Program-made: the position numbers and the translations under genes
Source of the DNA: Clavulina sp. PMI_390
Taxonomy: Eukaryota; Basidiomycota; Agaricomycetes; Cantharellales; Hydnaceae
Assembly: GCA_015039315.1 (NCBI GenBank)
Contig: WIDE01000030.1
Span: 318,293-382,292 of the forward strand
Length of the DNA stretch: 64,000 nucleotides
Direction: 5' to 3'
Notes under the pieces: generated by a model
Seen by the model: only the letters and a program-made list of their open reading frames with translations
Told to the model about the DNA's origin: nothing
Database searches by the model: none
Part shown: positions 23,501-33,729 of the stretch, piece by piece
Layout: every line of letters starts with the position of its first letter
How positions within the stretch are numbered: position 1 is the first letter of the stretch

Positions 23501-24657
23501 CACCGATACCCATCAGTGTGCCAGCTGGTATTGATGCACTGCCAATCGAAGCGTTATCACCACAAACCACTGGTAATAAGAGTCCAACGGCGCAGACGTT
23601 CACTCCAGGACGGTTGCAGCGACCAAAGACTGCTCCTGGAAGTGGGAGCCCGACAACACCCACTTCATCTTCGGCTGCGAGGTCTTCGTTCGACCGGGGT
23701 CATCATGGAGGTGGCGGAGCCTACGACTCCTCGATCCCCCCTGTTCCTCCCCTACCAAGCTCAATTCCTCCTTCCACAGTTTCATCACCTTCAACATCGA
23801 CGTCGATGCCCCTACCGAACTTGCCTCCTCCACCAGAAGCCTCGTCAGCACACAAGCGCAGGAAATCTCTGTCAAAGACGGCTAGTAACCTGTTTGGTTC
23901 GCGACCAAAGAGCGGGGACATGTCTCAGCTGCTGCCCCCACTGCCTCCATCAGCGTCGAGCTCAGGGCAATCTTTCCCCTCACAAGAGACGCTCCCACCT
24001 GTACCAGATCGGCATCCTCGACGAACCGGATACCCAGGCTCCGCTCAGGCCCTCTTCACGAGTGCGAACGGAAGCAATGGCACGCTCCCTGAAGCGATGG
24101 CTGTGCGCCCCAGGCCAGTTTCTGGAGCGGTGGATTCGTCTGAGCAAATGTATGTCATACAATCCTCCTCGTCATCGCCAGGTCCTGGACCGGCCAACCC
24201 TCGCCTAGCGATGTCCGCCTCTGCGTCTCCTTCCACATCCGCCTCCTCATCTCCCTCAATGTCTCCACACCCACCTTCGTCATACCCATCCCCTGCCCTC
24301 TCACTATCCCAATCGACCTCTTCATACATGTACACGCCACCGACGAAGGGCTCTAGTGGAGGCAGTGCGTCATCCTCTGGGGGGCCAGCTGTCAATGGGC
24401 ATATCCATATAAATGGGAATGGGTCGCATTCTGTGTCCCCCCCGCTGCCCATGATACCTTCTTCCGCATCCCCTCTACCCATGTCTCCATTGAGCCCAAC
24501 CTCGACACCATCGTCCAAACGAGCGTCAAGGAAGATGAGCCTGTCGGGCAATGGAAGCTTCTTTGGTGGATGGGGTAAGGACAAGGACAAGGATAAAGAG
24601 AAGGACAAGGAAAGAGATAAGACCAGAGACAGAGAGTCACTTGGGATTTTCGTCTAA
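20512..24657 (+). CDS. creB: Ubiquitin-specific protease, USP46/USP12 (CreB) type
   Basis: C19-family cysteine deubiquitinase. Exon 1 (20512-20682, 57 codons from [10 protein letters not shown]) ends FGMEN. A 14-nt microexon and the next exon complete the Cys box [20 protein letters not shown], with the nucleophile at about residue 62. [20 protein letters not shown] is the QQD-like box. Zinc-binding CLTC and FFCDSC pairs flank [16 protein letters not shown]. Then come [15 protein letters not shown] and the His box [18 protein letters not shown] with VFDDTNV and [13 protein letters not shown]. This matches yeast Ubp9/13, Aspergillus CreB (carbon catabolite repression) and metazoan USP12/46. 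A Pro/Ser/Thr-rich tail of over 600 residues follows, ending in [18 protein letters not shown] then SLGIFV. The CreB role is inferred from family. Confidence 0.9.
20760..20773 (+). other. 14-nt microexon encoding FGNT plus two bases of the catalytic Cys codon
   Basis: TTTGGGAACACTTG sits between the acceptor CTCATAG and the donor GTTAGC. The next exon begins at 20874 with CTACGCC, so the catalytic Cys codon TG|C is split by a 100-nt intron. Skipping the microexon removes the active site and shifts the frame. Confidence 0.8.
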
Positions 24658-25433
24658 TCCGTGGTTTCACCACCATCCTATCAATGATGCTATTGGACCT
24701 TTCATTATCCTATTTGCCACCCCACCTTATTCCCATGCGAGTGTTTATATGATTCTGCTCGCTCGCTCACTCCTGTTTCTGTCAATGCACTTCGTTTACT
24801 TCTGCACACCATAGCCTTGTTGTCTCCCCAACTTCCACGATGTTTACTTATTGTAGCTATTGATTGTTTGTACACACACTACTGGACTCTTCACTACTTT
24901 GCTTATCGAGTTGTGCAGTTTCATTTGGACAGCCTCTGACCCTTCAGAGACGTCGAACGAGCCCCCACCTACATATACAGCCCAGGTTTCCTGAGATGCG
25001 ACCTCCGTCATGAGTACCGTTTTCCATCCTTGATTAGGTCGCTTTGCTTCATCAGGCTCGGCAATGTCAAGGATCCGGATGCCTTAGATTGGTGAAGGTG
25101 TGAGCAGTAATCTTAGCAAATGACATGAGCCTTTTTCGTGTAGCAGTCACGACAAGATTGATGATTGAAAATGCATTTTCGTGGGAATGGCATTATGAGC
25201 AATGTACATTGACAAGTTGGAAAGGTTGCAGGTCCGTTAGGAGATATCGTGAAAATATCCAATAGTTTATCATAAATATTGAAAGGCTGCCTGTGAAGAC
25301 GGTCCAAGGGATCATTAGTGCCGTTAAGCGATCAGGACCATGGAACATTAATGGTCACGCACCTGTCTGGAGAGTTGCGGCATACAACCAGTTTCTCCTC
25401 GCCGCCTCGCCTCAGCAACAGCGAAGGCGTCAA
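24658..25433. other. Intergenic region with a coding-like stretch
   Basis: About 775 bp after the deubiquitinase stop. Apart from the minus-strand open stretch at 24844-25082, described separately, no gene is seen. Confidence 0.45.
24844..25082 (-). other. Unassigned coding-like stretch, possible terminal exon
   Basis: After an AATCTAAG acceptor-like site, the minus strand is open for about 79 codons: IRILDIAEPDEAKRPNQGWK, then TVLMTEVASQETWAVYVGGG, SFDVSEGSEAVQMKLHN, stop at 24844-24846. Residue composition looks protein-like rather than random, but I find no convincing upstream exon with an ATG and recognise no family. It may be the last exon of an unrecognised gene, a small 55-residue protein starting at MTEVAS, or a gene relic. 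Confidence 0.3.
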
Positions 25434-26122
25434 TCATAGCCGCGCCTCGACGGACTCTTCTTCAGCCACAGTGCCGGTCGCAAATCGCACCATTGCTTCG
25501 ACCTTTGCGTCTAACGCCACTGCGGCGTCCCTCAAAGCCTTCTCCCTCTTCGGGTCACTGTCCGCCCATTGTCCAATCGCGATTTGCGAGCTCGGGAGCA
25601 CGTAGGTGACGCTTGAGGAGCCGTCCGCTTCCTCGTTGATCGCTAGTCTGAAGGGGACGTGCAATCCCGAGTTGTAGTCGTGTTGCAGCATGGTTAATGC
25701 AATGAGTGGGTTGCCAATGACGTAGGTGATGGTGCGAGGGAGGCTACGCGGGTCCTTCTCAAGGTACATAGGGATTTGGAAATAGTGGGGGAACTGGTCA
25801 AAGAGCCTGGAGGCCAAATGTGGGGAGGGTATCGTTTAGCCAAAGTTCAATGTGGAGAAAACCAGACGATATGAAGTACTCACATGAGCTCATATGGCCC
25901 TAGCCGTTTACGGACAAGGCGAGCGAAGCTCTCCATGTCAAGGTCCTTAGCCAAAGGATGTGGGGGAACTGGCTCCCCAAACGGAAAGCCTGGCTTCCAC
26001 GAATCAGCTTTGAGGACTTCGCGCATCTTCTTGTTCGTCTCTTTCCAAGGCTGCCCGGACGCAATTGTGACCCGCTCGGTTGGGTAGCGGTCACGGATAG
26101 TGGAAGCAGACGAGGAGCTCAT
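25434..26122 (-). CDS. DUF302-domain protein
   Basis: Two exons. Exon 1, from the ATG at 26122 (MSSSSASTIRDRYPTERVTI), ends at ...GPYELM. An intron with GTGAGT donor and CTCCAG acceptor, phase 2 in the Met codon, leads to LFDQFPHYFQIPMYLEKDPR. The second exon has TYVIGNPLIALTMLQHDYN, then GLHVPFRLAINEEADGSSSV and TYVLPSS. An IGNP followed by a 'VPFRL-I-E' strand and a 'V-Y--PS' strand is the core layout of DUF302 proteins, small alpha/beta proteins of unknown biochemical role. About 208 residues, no signal peptide or membrane segment, so probably soluble and cytosolic. Confidence 0.72.
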
Positions 26123-26768
26123 GCTGTTCTTGGGGTCGTTGATACAAGAGGTAATTGGTGTGGGTAAAGCTTGACCGCGAAGGAGAGTGATCGGGGGTGT
26201 GATGAGAGGCTCGGCTGACTCAGAACCATCTTATATAGGGCCAGCATTCTCATTGATAAACTTTTATATAGCACAAGCTTTATGCAGTTAATTCTTTCTT
26301 CGATCACTAGATGTTGCTCAAGTCCGAAGGCCATGGTGTAACATAGCACCACTAACACTGGGCCGAGGGGATCGAAGTAATTTAGAAGCCATAGGCAGGC
26401 GCCGCATAACATAATCGCTCAACTGAATTTTATGCAGAACGGGCGCAGGCTGGGTGAATTCATAGTTGCAAGTTGCAAACGTCTCGTCATAGGGTAGAGG
26501 TGGCGAATGAATTGAGGCTTGAGGCCTTTTCTGGTGCAACTGAAAAAAAGTGAGTGATCCATATTAGCAGTGCTCCAACCTCTCTTATCATCTTGAAATC
26601 GAAGACCCGAACGAGTCGGAGGTCGATGTTTGTTAGAAGTGAGTGTTTGGCTGCACATTATCGTGGGTATATTACGCTGTGCACCGTACATTCGCCACAG
26701 ACGGTATTAGAGCAAAATATCTTCCTATGCAAGGGTCCGATCGACGAGGAGAGTAAGAAGCTTCGGTA
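26123..26768. other. Intergenic region between the DUF302 gene and EXO84
   Basis: About 645 bp containing the DUF302 promoter and EXO84 3' UTR. Only short frames. A TATATAGGG-like motif near 26,231 lies about 110 bp upstream of the DUF302 start and could be a TATA element. Confidence 0.45.
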
Positions 26769-29552
26769 TCAGATCCGGCCGGCAGCACTTGGCGGTCTAT
26801 CTCTCGACCGCGGAGGTGGTGCGGGACTTCTCGGGGCACGTGGAACTGATGGAGTACGTCCTGCCAATCCAGCGGCCCCTCTTTGCGGTGACAGTGGGGC
26901 AACTGGCTTGGGGGTGGTCGTCCGCGACAATGATGGTGGTGGTGTGGATGCAGAAGTGGGAGTGGAGGGGTCGAAGCGGTTAGGGATGAGTGGTGCAGTG
27001 ACGGGGATGGGCGCAGGAATAGAACGAGCTGGTCGAGAGAAAGTCGAAGAGCTCAATGAGATTGCTGGAGTGATGGTGGACGTAGAGGAGGAGGTGATAG
27101 AGGGTGCCATGAGCACTGATTGGGGGGCCGTACTTATAGTGTCGGAGAGGAGGGACTCGAGGAGGTAGGTGAAGTCAAGATTGTTATCGTGGAGTAACTA
27201 TTGGGACAGATCGAATTTGATCAATGAGATGCATCACGGAGTCGTCGGACGTCCGGGAAGCACGAATGACTCACCCTTTTGGACTGGATTCGCATAGCCT
27301 TCAATGATTCTTCTAGGTCATGAGGATCGGCTTGGCCATCTAATTGGCGCTTGAATAGACTCGCAAAAAGCTCCAGCTGTTCCGTGGTCCATTGGATAAA
27401 ACCTTTGAGAGAAGGGAGAAGCGTCAAGAGCACCGTTCATCCAGAACTGAACAATAGCGGACGTACCGGATGCCATATCATTCTCCTTGAAACTAGCCAA
27501 ATACCACTCAGCAGTATGCTTAATACTCGTGAATATCACGATCGCCAACTCGGTGATGTAATGTGAGACCTCGCCCTCGAACCCGATCATTCTCGCCCTT
27601 TTCTTCACCAGATCGGTACGAGCCCTCAGAAAGGCATCGCGCGCAGCGTTGGACTGTCCGAGACGGATCAGATGAGAAGTATAGGTCACGACGCTAGTTT
27701 TACGAATCGAAGGGTCGCTGAGGGCATGAAGGAGGGATGCAACGAGGGAATTAGTGAGTGTTGACAGTTTCGGACCCAGGCTTGGTGTAGTAGCAAGCCG
27801 CTGTTTGCCTGGATTTTGATCAGTCTTGGACAGGTTGTGATATGGAATGAGCAACTTACCTTGGTCGATCAAATCAAGGGCAGGCACCCAATTACGTAGC
27901 GCAACAGCAACGGCCAGCTCATCAGTGAATTCCCCGATCCATCTTGCGTCTTCTTCCACCTTTGCCTGGGCTCCACCTGTTGCAGAGCTAGGCCCAGCCC
28001 CAGGGAGTGGCGGCATTGGAGGGAGGTCCCCGACGATTGACATGCGTTGTGTTGGCTGTAAAATCCAGCATTTAGAAGTGAAACAAGCAACGGACACGAA
28101 TGGGAATTACGAACGTCGTCTGACGTCCACATGCTTCGCCGTCTCTCATGCTCTCCCTCGCGCTCCTTCCGTCGCCTGGCCGAGTACTCTTCGGCAATAC
28201 CCTTGTATGTTGACAGGAAGGCCTTTTTATCCGAGCTCTTTTCGCAACGGAAGACATAGTTGTCTCTGCCTCTCCTAACCCGGAAGGCTCGCGTGACATC
28301 TATGTTGCATGATCATTAATATTTTGGTGCATAGAGGGATTGGGGGCGAACGGACCTGGGGAATCCTTCACATCCACCACGTTTATATCACCCAAATTCC
28401 AACACCTTTCAGCAACTAGCTTCCCACCTTCACCAGTTCTCTTCTTCCTCCTCTTGGCGACAAGCAGGGAGTCGTCAAGGAGCACAAAGTGGACAGCATA
28501 TTCGACTTTGTAAGTGGCGGCATTGAGAGACCACATGTTCTCTATCTCAGTGACAACATGCCTTCCTGGAAGAGGCGGGAGGAATTTAGCGCTTCCTTCA
28601 ATCGTGGAGTGAAGGGTTGCCATCTGAGTTGCATAGAGTTTGGTAAGATCAGCCACCGAGGAACGGTTTGCTCTTCGTCGGTCTATATCATGCAAAAGGG
28701 CTCATGGTAAGACTATGAAATGAATAAGCCAAGTGGATCACGCACCTGCGGCGGCAGAAGAAGAGTCATCGAGACTCAGAAGTGATGGCATGTTCTTCCA
28801 CTCGCTAAGCCCTTCCTTGAGCTCGAGCATGTCGTTCTCGAGGGTGCTAATCTCCTTCGAAATCATGACAAATTCTTCGTAGCTAGAAGTTCAAGCGGTT
28901 AGGGGAAAGAACCACGACATGAAGAAGAACATAAACCGAACGTACTTTTGAAACACACTCCGCTGAAGGTCATTAGAAGCATCAGTCTTGGCGTGTGCGA
29001 GAATTGATTGGAGCTGCTTAAGATCAGCTTCCGAGCTTGTAGTGATCACTGTTTTCAAGTCTAGATCCAGCACATCAAGGTTGCCTCAGTATTCACCCAA
29101 AAGCACAGCAAGGTCTTGCAGTACGAACAGGCATCAGGATCGAAGCGCTCTTGCTGCATGGCCTCCTTGTCAATCGTGATAGCGGCACGAGCACCAATTC
29201 GTATCCCAGCCCCAGCGTTAGAGTTGTCATAGTCCAGAATTTCTTCCTCTTCCTCTTGTATCACCGCTTGCTGAATCGGCCGCAGACCACGAGTCGGCAT
29301 AGCTGGGACATCAGGAATGCCCACGGGATCGGAGATATCTGCATAACGCATCGACATGCGTTTCTTAATCTTGTCGCCGACGCGAGACTTGCGGGCGTCG
29401 ACTCGCTGCTTCATGCTCGAGCCGTTCGTCGTTGCGCCGTTACCCATTGACGAGCCACCTGTTGGACCCGCCATGGGGCGAGGAGCACCGATTTGGCGCT
29501 TTGTCAAGCGCGCAGCGTTCGCGTCGGAGCCTTTCCGACGAAGGGACTGCAT
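26769..29552 (-). CDS. EXO84: Exocyst complex subunit Exo84
   Basis: Subunit of the octameric exocyst that tethers secretory vesicles to the plasma membrane. The ATG at 29552 gives MQSLRRKGSDANAARLTKRQ. The N-terminal region contains RKSRVGDKIKKRMSMRYADI. Next exons give the exocyst core ERFDPDAC, DLKQLQSILAHAKTDASNDL and NDMLELKEGLSEWKNMPSLL. A PH-like segment follows (EIENMWSLNAATYKVEYAVH then FVLLDDSLLVAKRRKKR, and CWNLGDINVVDVKDSPG). The C-terminal helical region includes WIGEFTDELAVAVALRNWVP, DAFLRARTDLVKKRARMIGF and WTTEQLELFASLFKRQL. The end is Ser/Thr/Pro-rich, with stop at 26769. A typical Exo84 length. Transcribed divergently from DPH4, with 178 bp between start codons. Confidence 0.9.
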
Positions 29553-29730
29553 CGTAAGAGTTGCGGTACGGCACGATGTGGAATGGTTGCGGGATGTTTG
29601 GTCGCGAGGGCATTCTAAGCGCTGCCTGTTTCTGTCTGTTCTCCTTACTCGTCGCGGCAAGTTCACCTGCTTTTTTTTTATGATAGTCTCGAGATGCCGT
29701 CGATCAATATGCTAATAGGATTGACGTCTT

Positions 29731-30285
29731 ATGGGTCGATCTTTTCACCATCAGATCCTGGCTCAGCATCCGACGCTCACGTATTATGAAATCTTGTCCA
29801 TCCCTCAGACAGCATCGTCTGCGGATGTAAAGGCAGCTTATCATCGGGCTTTGCTCTTATACCACCCCGACAAAGCTCTATCCAAAACACTTTCGCCACT
29901 AGCAGCTTCACAACCTCGCTCAGCTCAGGATCGTGAATCGCTCACGGGCAGCCGCATTGATCTACCAACCCCAACGATCGACGAAGTCCAACAGGCATAC
30001 ACGACGCTATCCGACTCGCTTCTACGCAAAAACTATGATGGGAATCTAAAGCGATCACTCTCGGATGCATCCGCTCAGCGAGGATCCCAAAGACCTGCTG
30101 AAGTGGTTTCCCTGGAGGAGTTTGTCCCCTTGGACGAGGATGCTGCTATATTGGTTTACCCTTGCCGATGCGGAGAATCATTCCGCATATCGGAAGAGCA
30201 GCTCGAGGCAGATGTGCACTTGATCGGGTGTAATGGATGTTCGGAGGCTGTTTGGGTAGGATACGAGGCCGTGGAAGAGGAGTAA
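29731..30285 (+). CDS. DPH4: Diphthamide biosynthesis J-protein Dph4 (CSL zinc finger)
   Basis: Single-exon 184-residue protein. Residues ~15-105 form a J domain (TYYEILSIPQTASSADVKAA, HRALLLYHPDKALSKTL with the HPD tripeptide, then IDEVQQAYTTLSDSLLRKNY). The C-terminus is a CSL-type zinc finger (VYPCRCGESFRISEEQLEAD, then GCNGCSEAVWVGY) with C-x-C and C-x2-C pairs. This J-domain plus CSL order defines Dph4/DNAJC24, an iron- or zinc-binding co-chaperone that supports the electron transfer needed for the first step of diphthamide synthesis on EF2. Cytosolic. Its short divergent intergenic region is shared with EXO84. Confidence 0.92.
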   Translation: MGRSFHHQILAQHPTLTYYEILSIPQTASSADVKAAYHRALLLYHPDKALSKTLSPLAASQPRSAQDRESLTGSRIDLPTPTIDEVQQAYTTLSDSLLRKNYDGNLKRSLSDASAQRGSQRPAEVVSLEEFVPLDEDAAILVYPCRCGESFRISEEQLEADVHLIGCNGCSEAVWVGYEAVEEE

Positions 30286-30383
30286 GGCGCGCTGGATGGA
30301 TGGTAATCATTTGAATGACGGGAGCGAATTTCATGGTTGCGAGAGTTGTATCGTGGTTCAAGATACCGTGATACGTGCAACGG

Positions 30384-31022
30384 TTATGCAGCTATCTTTG
30401 GCGGAGCTGCACCTTCTCCACCCTGCTGCTGCAGCGCTGCCGCCGCATTTTGTATTTCTACGATCTGTATTCACGAAACCATACAATCAATTAAGATGTA
30501 TCAATAGAGCCATGGAAGAGAGCTATCTCACCTCGTTCTTCTTTGCCTCAGCCTTGTCCTGGAGCTCCTTGATCTTACGCTCATTCCTCCCTCTGGCGTA
30601 CACTTGTAAGCACACTTGAAAACTGAGCATACTATTAGAGATAACGCACATCTCCGAATTGATGAACTCAAGTCGCTTGGCGACGTTTTGCTTCGCCTCA
30701 TCCTGATCCTGGGGCATGAGTCCTGGCCCGATCAGCTTGTAGACAGTGTTTTCGGGCTTGAGCTTCTCGAATTCCTTATTAAACAACGGCCGTTAACGCA
30801 GTAGGGATGTCGACCAGTGATCATGAACTACCTTCTTGACCTCTGTCGTCTCTGTCAACTGGGCATCGAGATTTTGACGAACCCCAACGATGTGGGTCAA
30901 TTCTATAGAGTAAGAAAGCGATCGGTGCACGTTCTTATGACACAGGATTATTTCTTCATACCATCCTGTAATTTTTGATATTCGCTCGAGGCTGCTTGTA
31001 TACGTGTCTCCAGAGCCTGCAT
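30384..31022 (-). CDS. YKE2: Prefoldin subunit 6 (beta-type)
   Basis: Small coiled-coil subunit of the hexameric prefoldin chaperone that passes nascent actin and tubulin to the TRiC/CCT chaperonin. The ATG at 31022 gives MQALETRIQAASSEYQKLQD; spliced exons continue ELTHIVGVRQNLDAQLTETT then EVKKEFEKLKPENTVYKLIG. Next are PGLMPQDQDEAKQNVAKRLE then FINSE, RNERKIKELQDKAEAKKNE, and the final exon IVEIQNAAAALQQQGGEGAA then PPKIAA (stop 30384-30386). The NTVYKL-GP beta-hairpin between two coiled-coil helices is diagnostic. About 125 residues, normal for the family. Divergent with VTI1, 84 bp between start codons. Confidence 0.9.
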
Positions 31023-31106
31023 TTTGGGAGCAGGTACAACACAGTGTCTCGGAACCGAAGTTGCACTGCCACAGCAGACAACATCCCCGTAACCCGCGCG
31101 GACGAA
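31023..31106. promoter_or_regulatory. 84-bp bidirectional promoter interval of prefoldin 6 / VTI1
   Basis: The minus-strand start codon at 31022 and the plus-strand start codon at 31107 leave 84 bp for both 5' UTRs and core promoters. No TATA box is evident. Either transcription start sites overlap or the two transcripts are partly antisense at their 5' ends. Confidence 0.6.
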
Positions 31107-32242
31107 ATGGACAACGGACCCACCTCGATATTCGACTCGTATGAGTCCGACTTTAAGCAAATTACCTCTAGCATCAAGGCTAAGCTTGATGGGGAGGCCA
31201 AGGAGCAGACTGGAGGTGCGTTCCTCGCTCGTTCCCCTTGCCATTAGCCCGCTGTTGCGCGGCACTGGTGCTGCGCCTAGGATGGGATCTTGTCTGTAAG
31301 GAATGAACTAAGTGCACTCTTTTCGGGATTTTCAGAAGCGCGGAAAGCTACTCTGCGGAGAGTGGACATGGAGATTGAAGAGGCCGACGAAATCGTGCGT
31401 AGTCCTTGCGTACACCTCCTTTCAAACGTGTCCAGTGCTGAACCTCATATATTCTCTTCCCTCTGCATTGTGCTCGCTTGATTAGATCTCGCAAATGCAA
31501 ATAGAGGCTGGGACGCTACCTTCCTCTGTTCGCAGTCAATGTGAAGCCCGAGTGCGGTCCAGTAAGACTGAGCTCTCGAAGCTCCGTGGCCAAACCGTGA
31601 GTCTAGCACTCTCTTCACCACATTATACGATGACCTGACCATCCAATGCTCGCATATAACCTTCGAACTACAGAAGGAGCTCCATCAAACAGCGTCCCGC
31701 GCTGAGCTCATGGGAAACAGGACCTCCTTCGCCGCCTCTGCTGCGTCTCTCGATGACTTTGACAACAACTCGCAGCGAACACGGCTCCTGAATGGCACAC
31801 AGACCTTGGCGGACAGCTCGAGGCGACTTGAAGACTCGCACCGCATAGCGCTGGAGACCGAGGATATTGGGGCCGACATCCTCCGGAACCTGCAGTCACA
31901 GCGAGAGGGCATCATTCGCACAAGGGATACTGTAAGTGGGGCGAGTGTACTCTCGGTGGATTTTGATTCTAATTTCTGTTCTGGTCTCCGTCAATTTCTG
32001 CTAGTTGCAAGAAGCCGATGTGGGGATCTCGAAGGCGTCTGGCACCCTGAAAGGGATGATTCGACGGTATGCATTGCACCCTACATTTCTGGTTCTTGAC
32101 ATGAATATCAGTGATTCTGATTGCTTTCGCTTGTCGGGTTATGACCGGAAGGATGTACCAACAGCGCGTGGTGACAGGTGCTATCATCGCCGTGCTGCTC
32201 CTTTTGATTGGAATCATTCTGTGGTCCAAGCTTAGTGGATAG
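31107..32242 (+). CDS. VTI1: Vesicle SNARE Vti1
   Basis: Tail-anchored Qb-SNARE acting in Golgi, endosome and vacuole fusion. The ATG at 31107 gives MDNGPTSIFDSYESDFKQIT; exons continue KAKLDGEAKEQTG, EARKATLRRVDMEIEEADEI, ISQMQIEAGTLPSSVRSQCE (N-terminal three-helix domain). Then come the SNARE motif (LLNGTQTLADSSRRLEDSHR, IALETEDIGADILRNLQSQR, GIIRTRDT, LQEADVGISKASGTLKGM) and a C-terminal membrane anchor VVTGAIIAVLLLLIGIILW ending SKLSG (stop 32240-32242). At least five introns in 1.1 kb. Family length and order are as expected. Shares a very short divergent promoter with prefoldin 6. Confidence 0.92.
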
Positions 32243-32582
32243 ACACCCTCTCCTTCACCATTCGTGTCTCCTATGAGATCAATGGGCAAGCATGACAGAG
32301 CGTACTTTAGGGCTTTGGCATGACTGGACATTCAGCGCAACATACCCCCACATTCTTTTCACTCTCCTTATTCTCTTTGGCTTTCGGCTTCAAAATTTTC
32401 GTAACTTTGATGAATCTTATGTCGTTTGGATGAGTTTCTGTCGCCATTCGGGTGTTTATGGTGAATATTCCAAACCATTTCATGTGCTCGCACGCCATAA
32501 ACTGTCTCACGGGTCTACATGCTTATGTTGATACGCTTTTTCGTTACGAAAATCCTTTCAAGAATGGATCATTTCGATTCAA

Positions 32583-33526
32583 CTAGCTATACATGCCCGC
32601 AAACTCGCTCCTGTCATCATCATACTGGTATGGCGACTCGCCCATATTCCCACCCTCCCCTCGTAGTTGAGCAGTTAACTGAGCCATCAGTTCCGCCTGC
32701 TGTTGGCGTCCCATCCCTGGAATGTTAAAGTTTACAAAGTCGCCCTCTACGGTTGGGAAGGCAGGTGCGGGTGAGGTGCCATTCTGGGATCTTGGACCAG
32801 ACCTTGTGCTGGGCGTGCCAGAGGTTGGGAGTGGAGAACTCGAGTCAGAGGACGAGCGCGGTGGAAGGCCTATCGGAGTGCGACATGTCGGGCAGGTATC
32901 CTTTCTCTATGAGTGTTGAATGAAGCACAGGATCCATGTTCATCAGCAAGTGTTCTCGAACAGTAATGCCTCTGAAATAGAATTTGTAGTGATGAAGGAA
33001 TGCTTACCGCGGATATTATCCATTTCGAGATGCTGTGTTCATATCAATTCAAGGAGTAGGACGCGTCAGTCAGAGGGGACGCGTAAGTGTACAGACGCAA
33101 GCAAGCTGACGCACTCCTTTCGGCAGAAGATGTGTCCACATGTCGAGAGCTTGGTGACTCCATGTTCATAAGGCGATAGCGCTGGAGAATCCATAGCATA
33201 CGCCATCTCCTCAAGTGCAAGGCATGATAGGAATGTCTCTTGGCAGATTGGGCATCGGTCGTCTGCTCATCGGAACTTCAGTCATATGTCTTGTTGCTTT
33301 ATATGGGAACCTTACCACGGTGTTCAGGTGTGTTGAATAGGTCTTCCTTGAGCTTTGGAAGGGACTCGACAAAAGTGTTTCGCTCATGGGGGTTAGGATC
33401 CGCCCTGAATCGCCCATGCAGGGGTGGTGAAGTGAGTGGAAGTTCAGGAAATGGGATAGCTGTATACAACACTCACAAGTGCTCTAGGAAGCTCATGATA
33501 TCATATTCTGACTCGCGGAAATCCAT
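32583..33526 (-). CDS. RING finger protein (putative E3 ubiquitin ligase)
   Basis: The ATG at 33526 gives MDFRESEYDIMSFLEHL; the next exons give ADPNPHERNTFVESLPKLKE then DLFNTPEHR. A C3HC4-type RING follows: RCPICQETFLSC, then TKLSTCGHIFCRKE, the next exon ISKWIISA, and after another intron DTCPTCRTPIGLPPR. Metal ligands C-x2-C ... C-x-H-x2-C ... C-x2-C are present, with a long insertion (ALEEMAYAMDSPALSPYEHG) between the first and second pairs. The C-terminal tail is Ser/Pro-rich with FPTVEGDFVNFNIPGMGRQQ and ends RSEFAGMYS (stop 32583-32585). E3 activity is inferred from the RING; the substrate is unknown. Convergent with VTI1. Confidence 0.82.
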
Positions 33527-33729
33527 ATTTTCTCAAGTGCTGGTTCAAAGTTGGAAGGACAAGATGGCGCAAGGGACGGGGGTCACGGATCGGAAGTCAC
33601 GCAGTTGTGGATTGAATGGATTTGAATTTGTCACACCTCCTTGTCACCGCTCGAAGGGTCGCCATTTAAGATTCCTTTGCCTCGTGCAACAGGCCCTGGC
33701 GTCGTTTCGCCCCCACAAAAGTGGTCGAA

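Noticed and set aside
22602..24608. Minus-strand open frames of ~185 codons each
   Set aside because: Antisense to the Pro/Ser-rich tail of the deubiquitinase gene; they are compositional shadows.
26554..27168. Plus-strand open frame of 204 codons
   Set aside because: Gly/Val-rich complement of the Ser/Pro-rich Exo84 C-terminus; no independent evidence.
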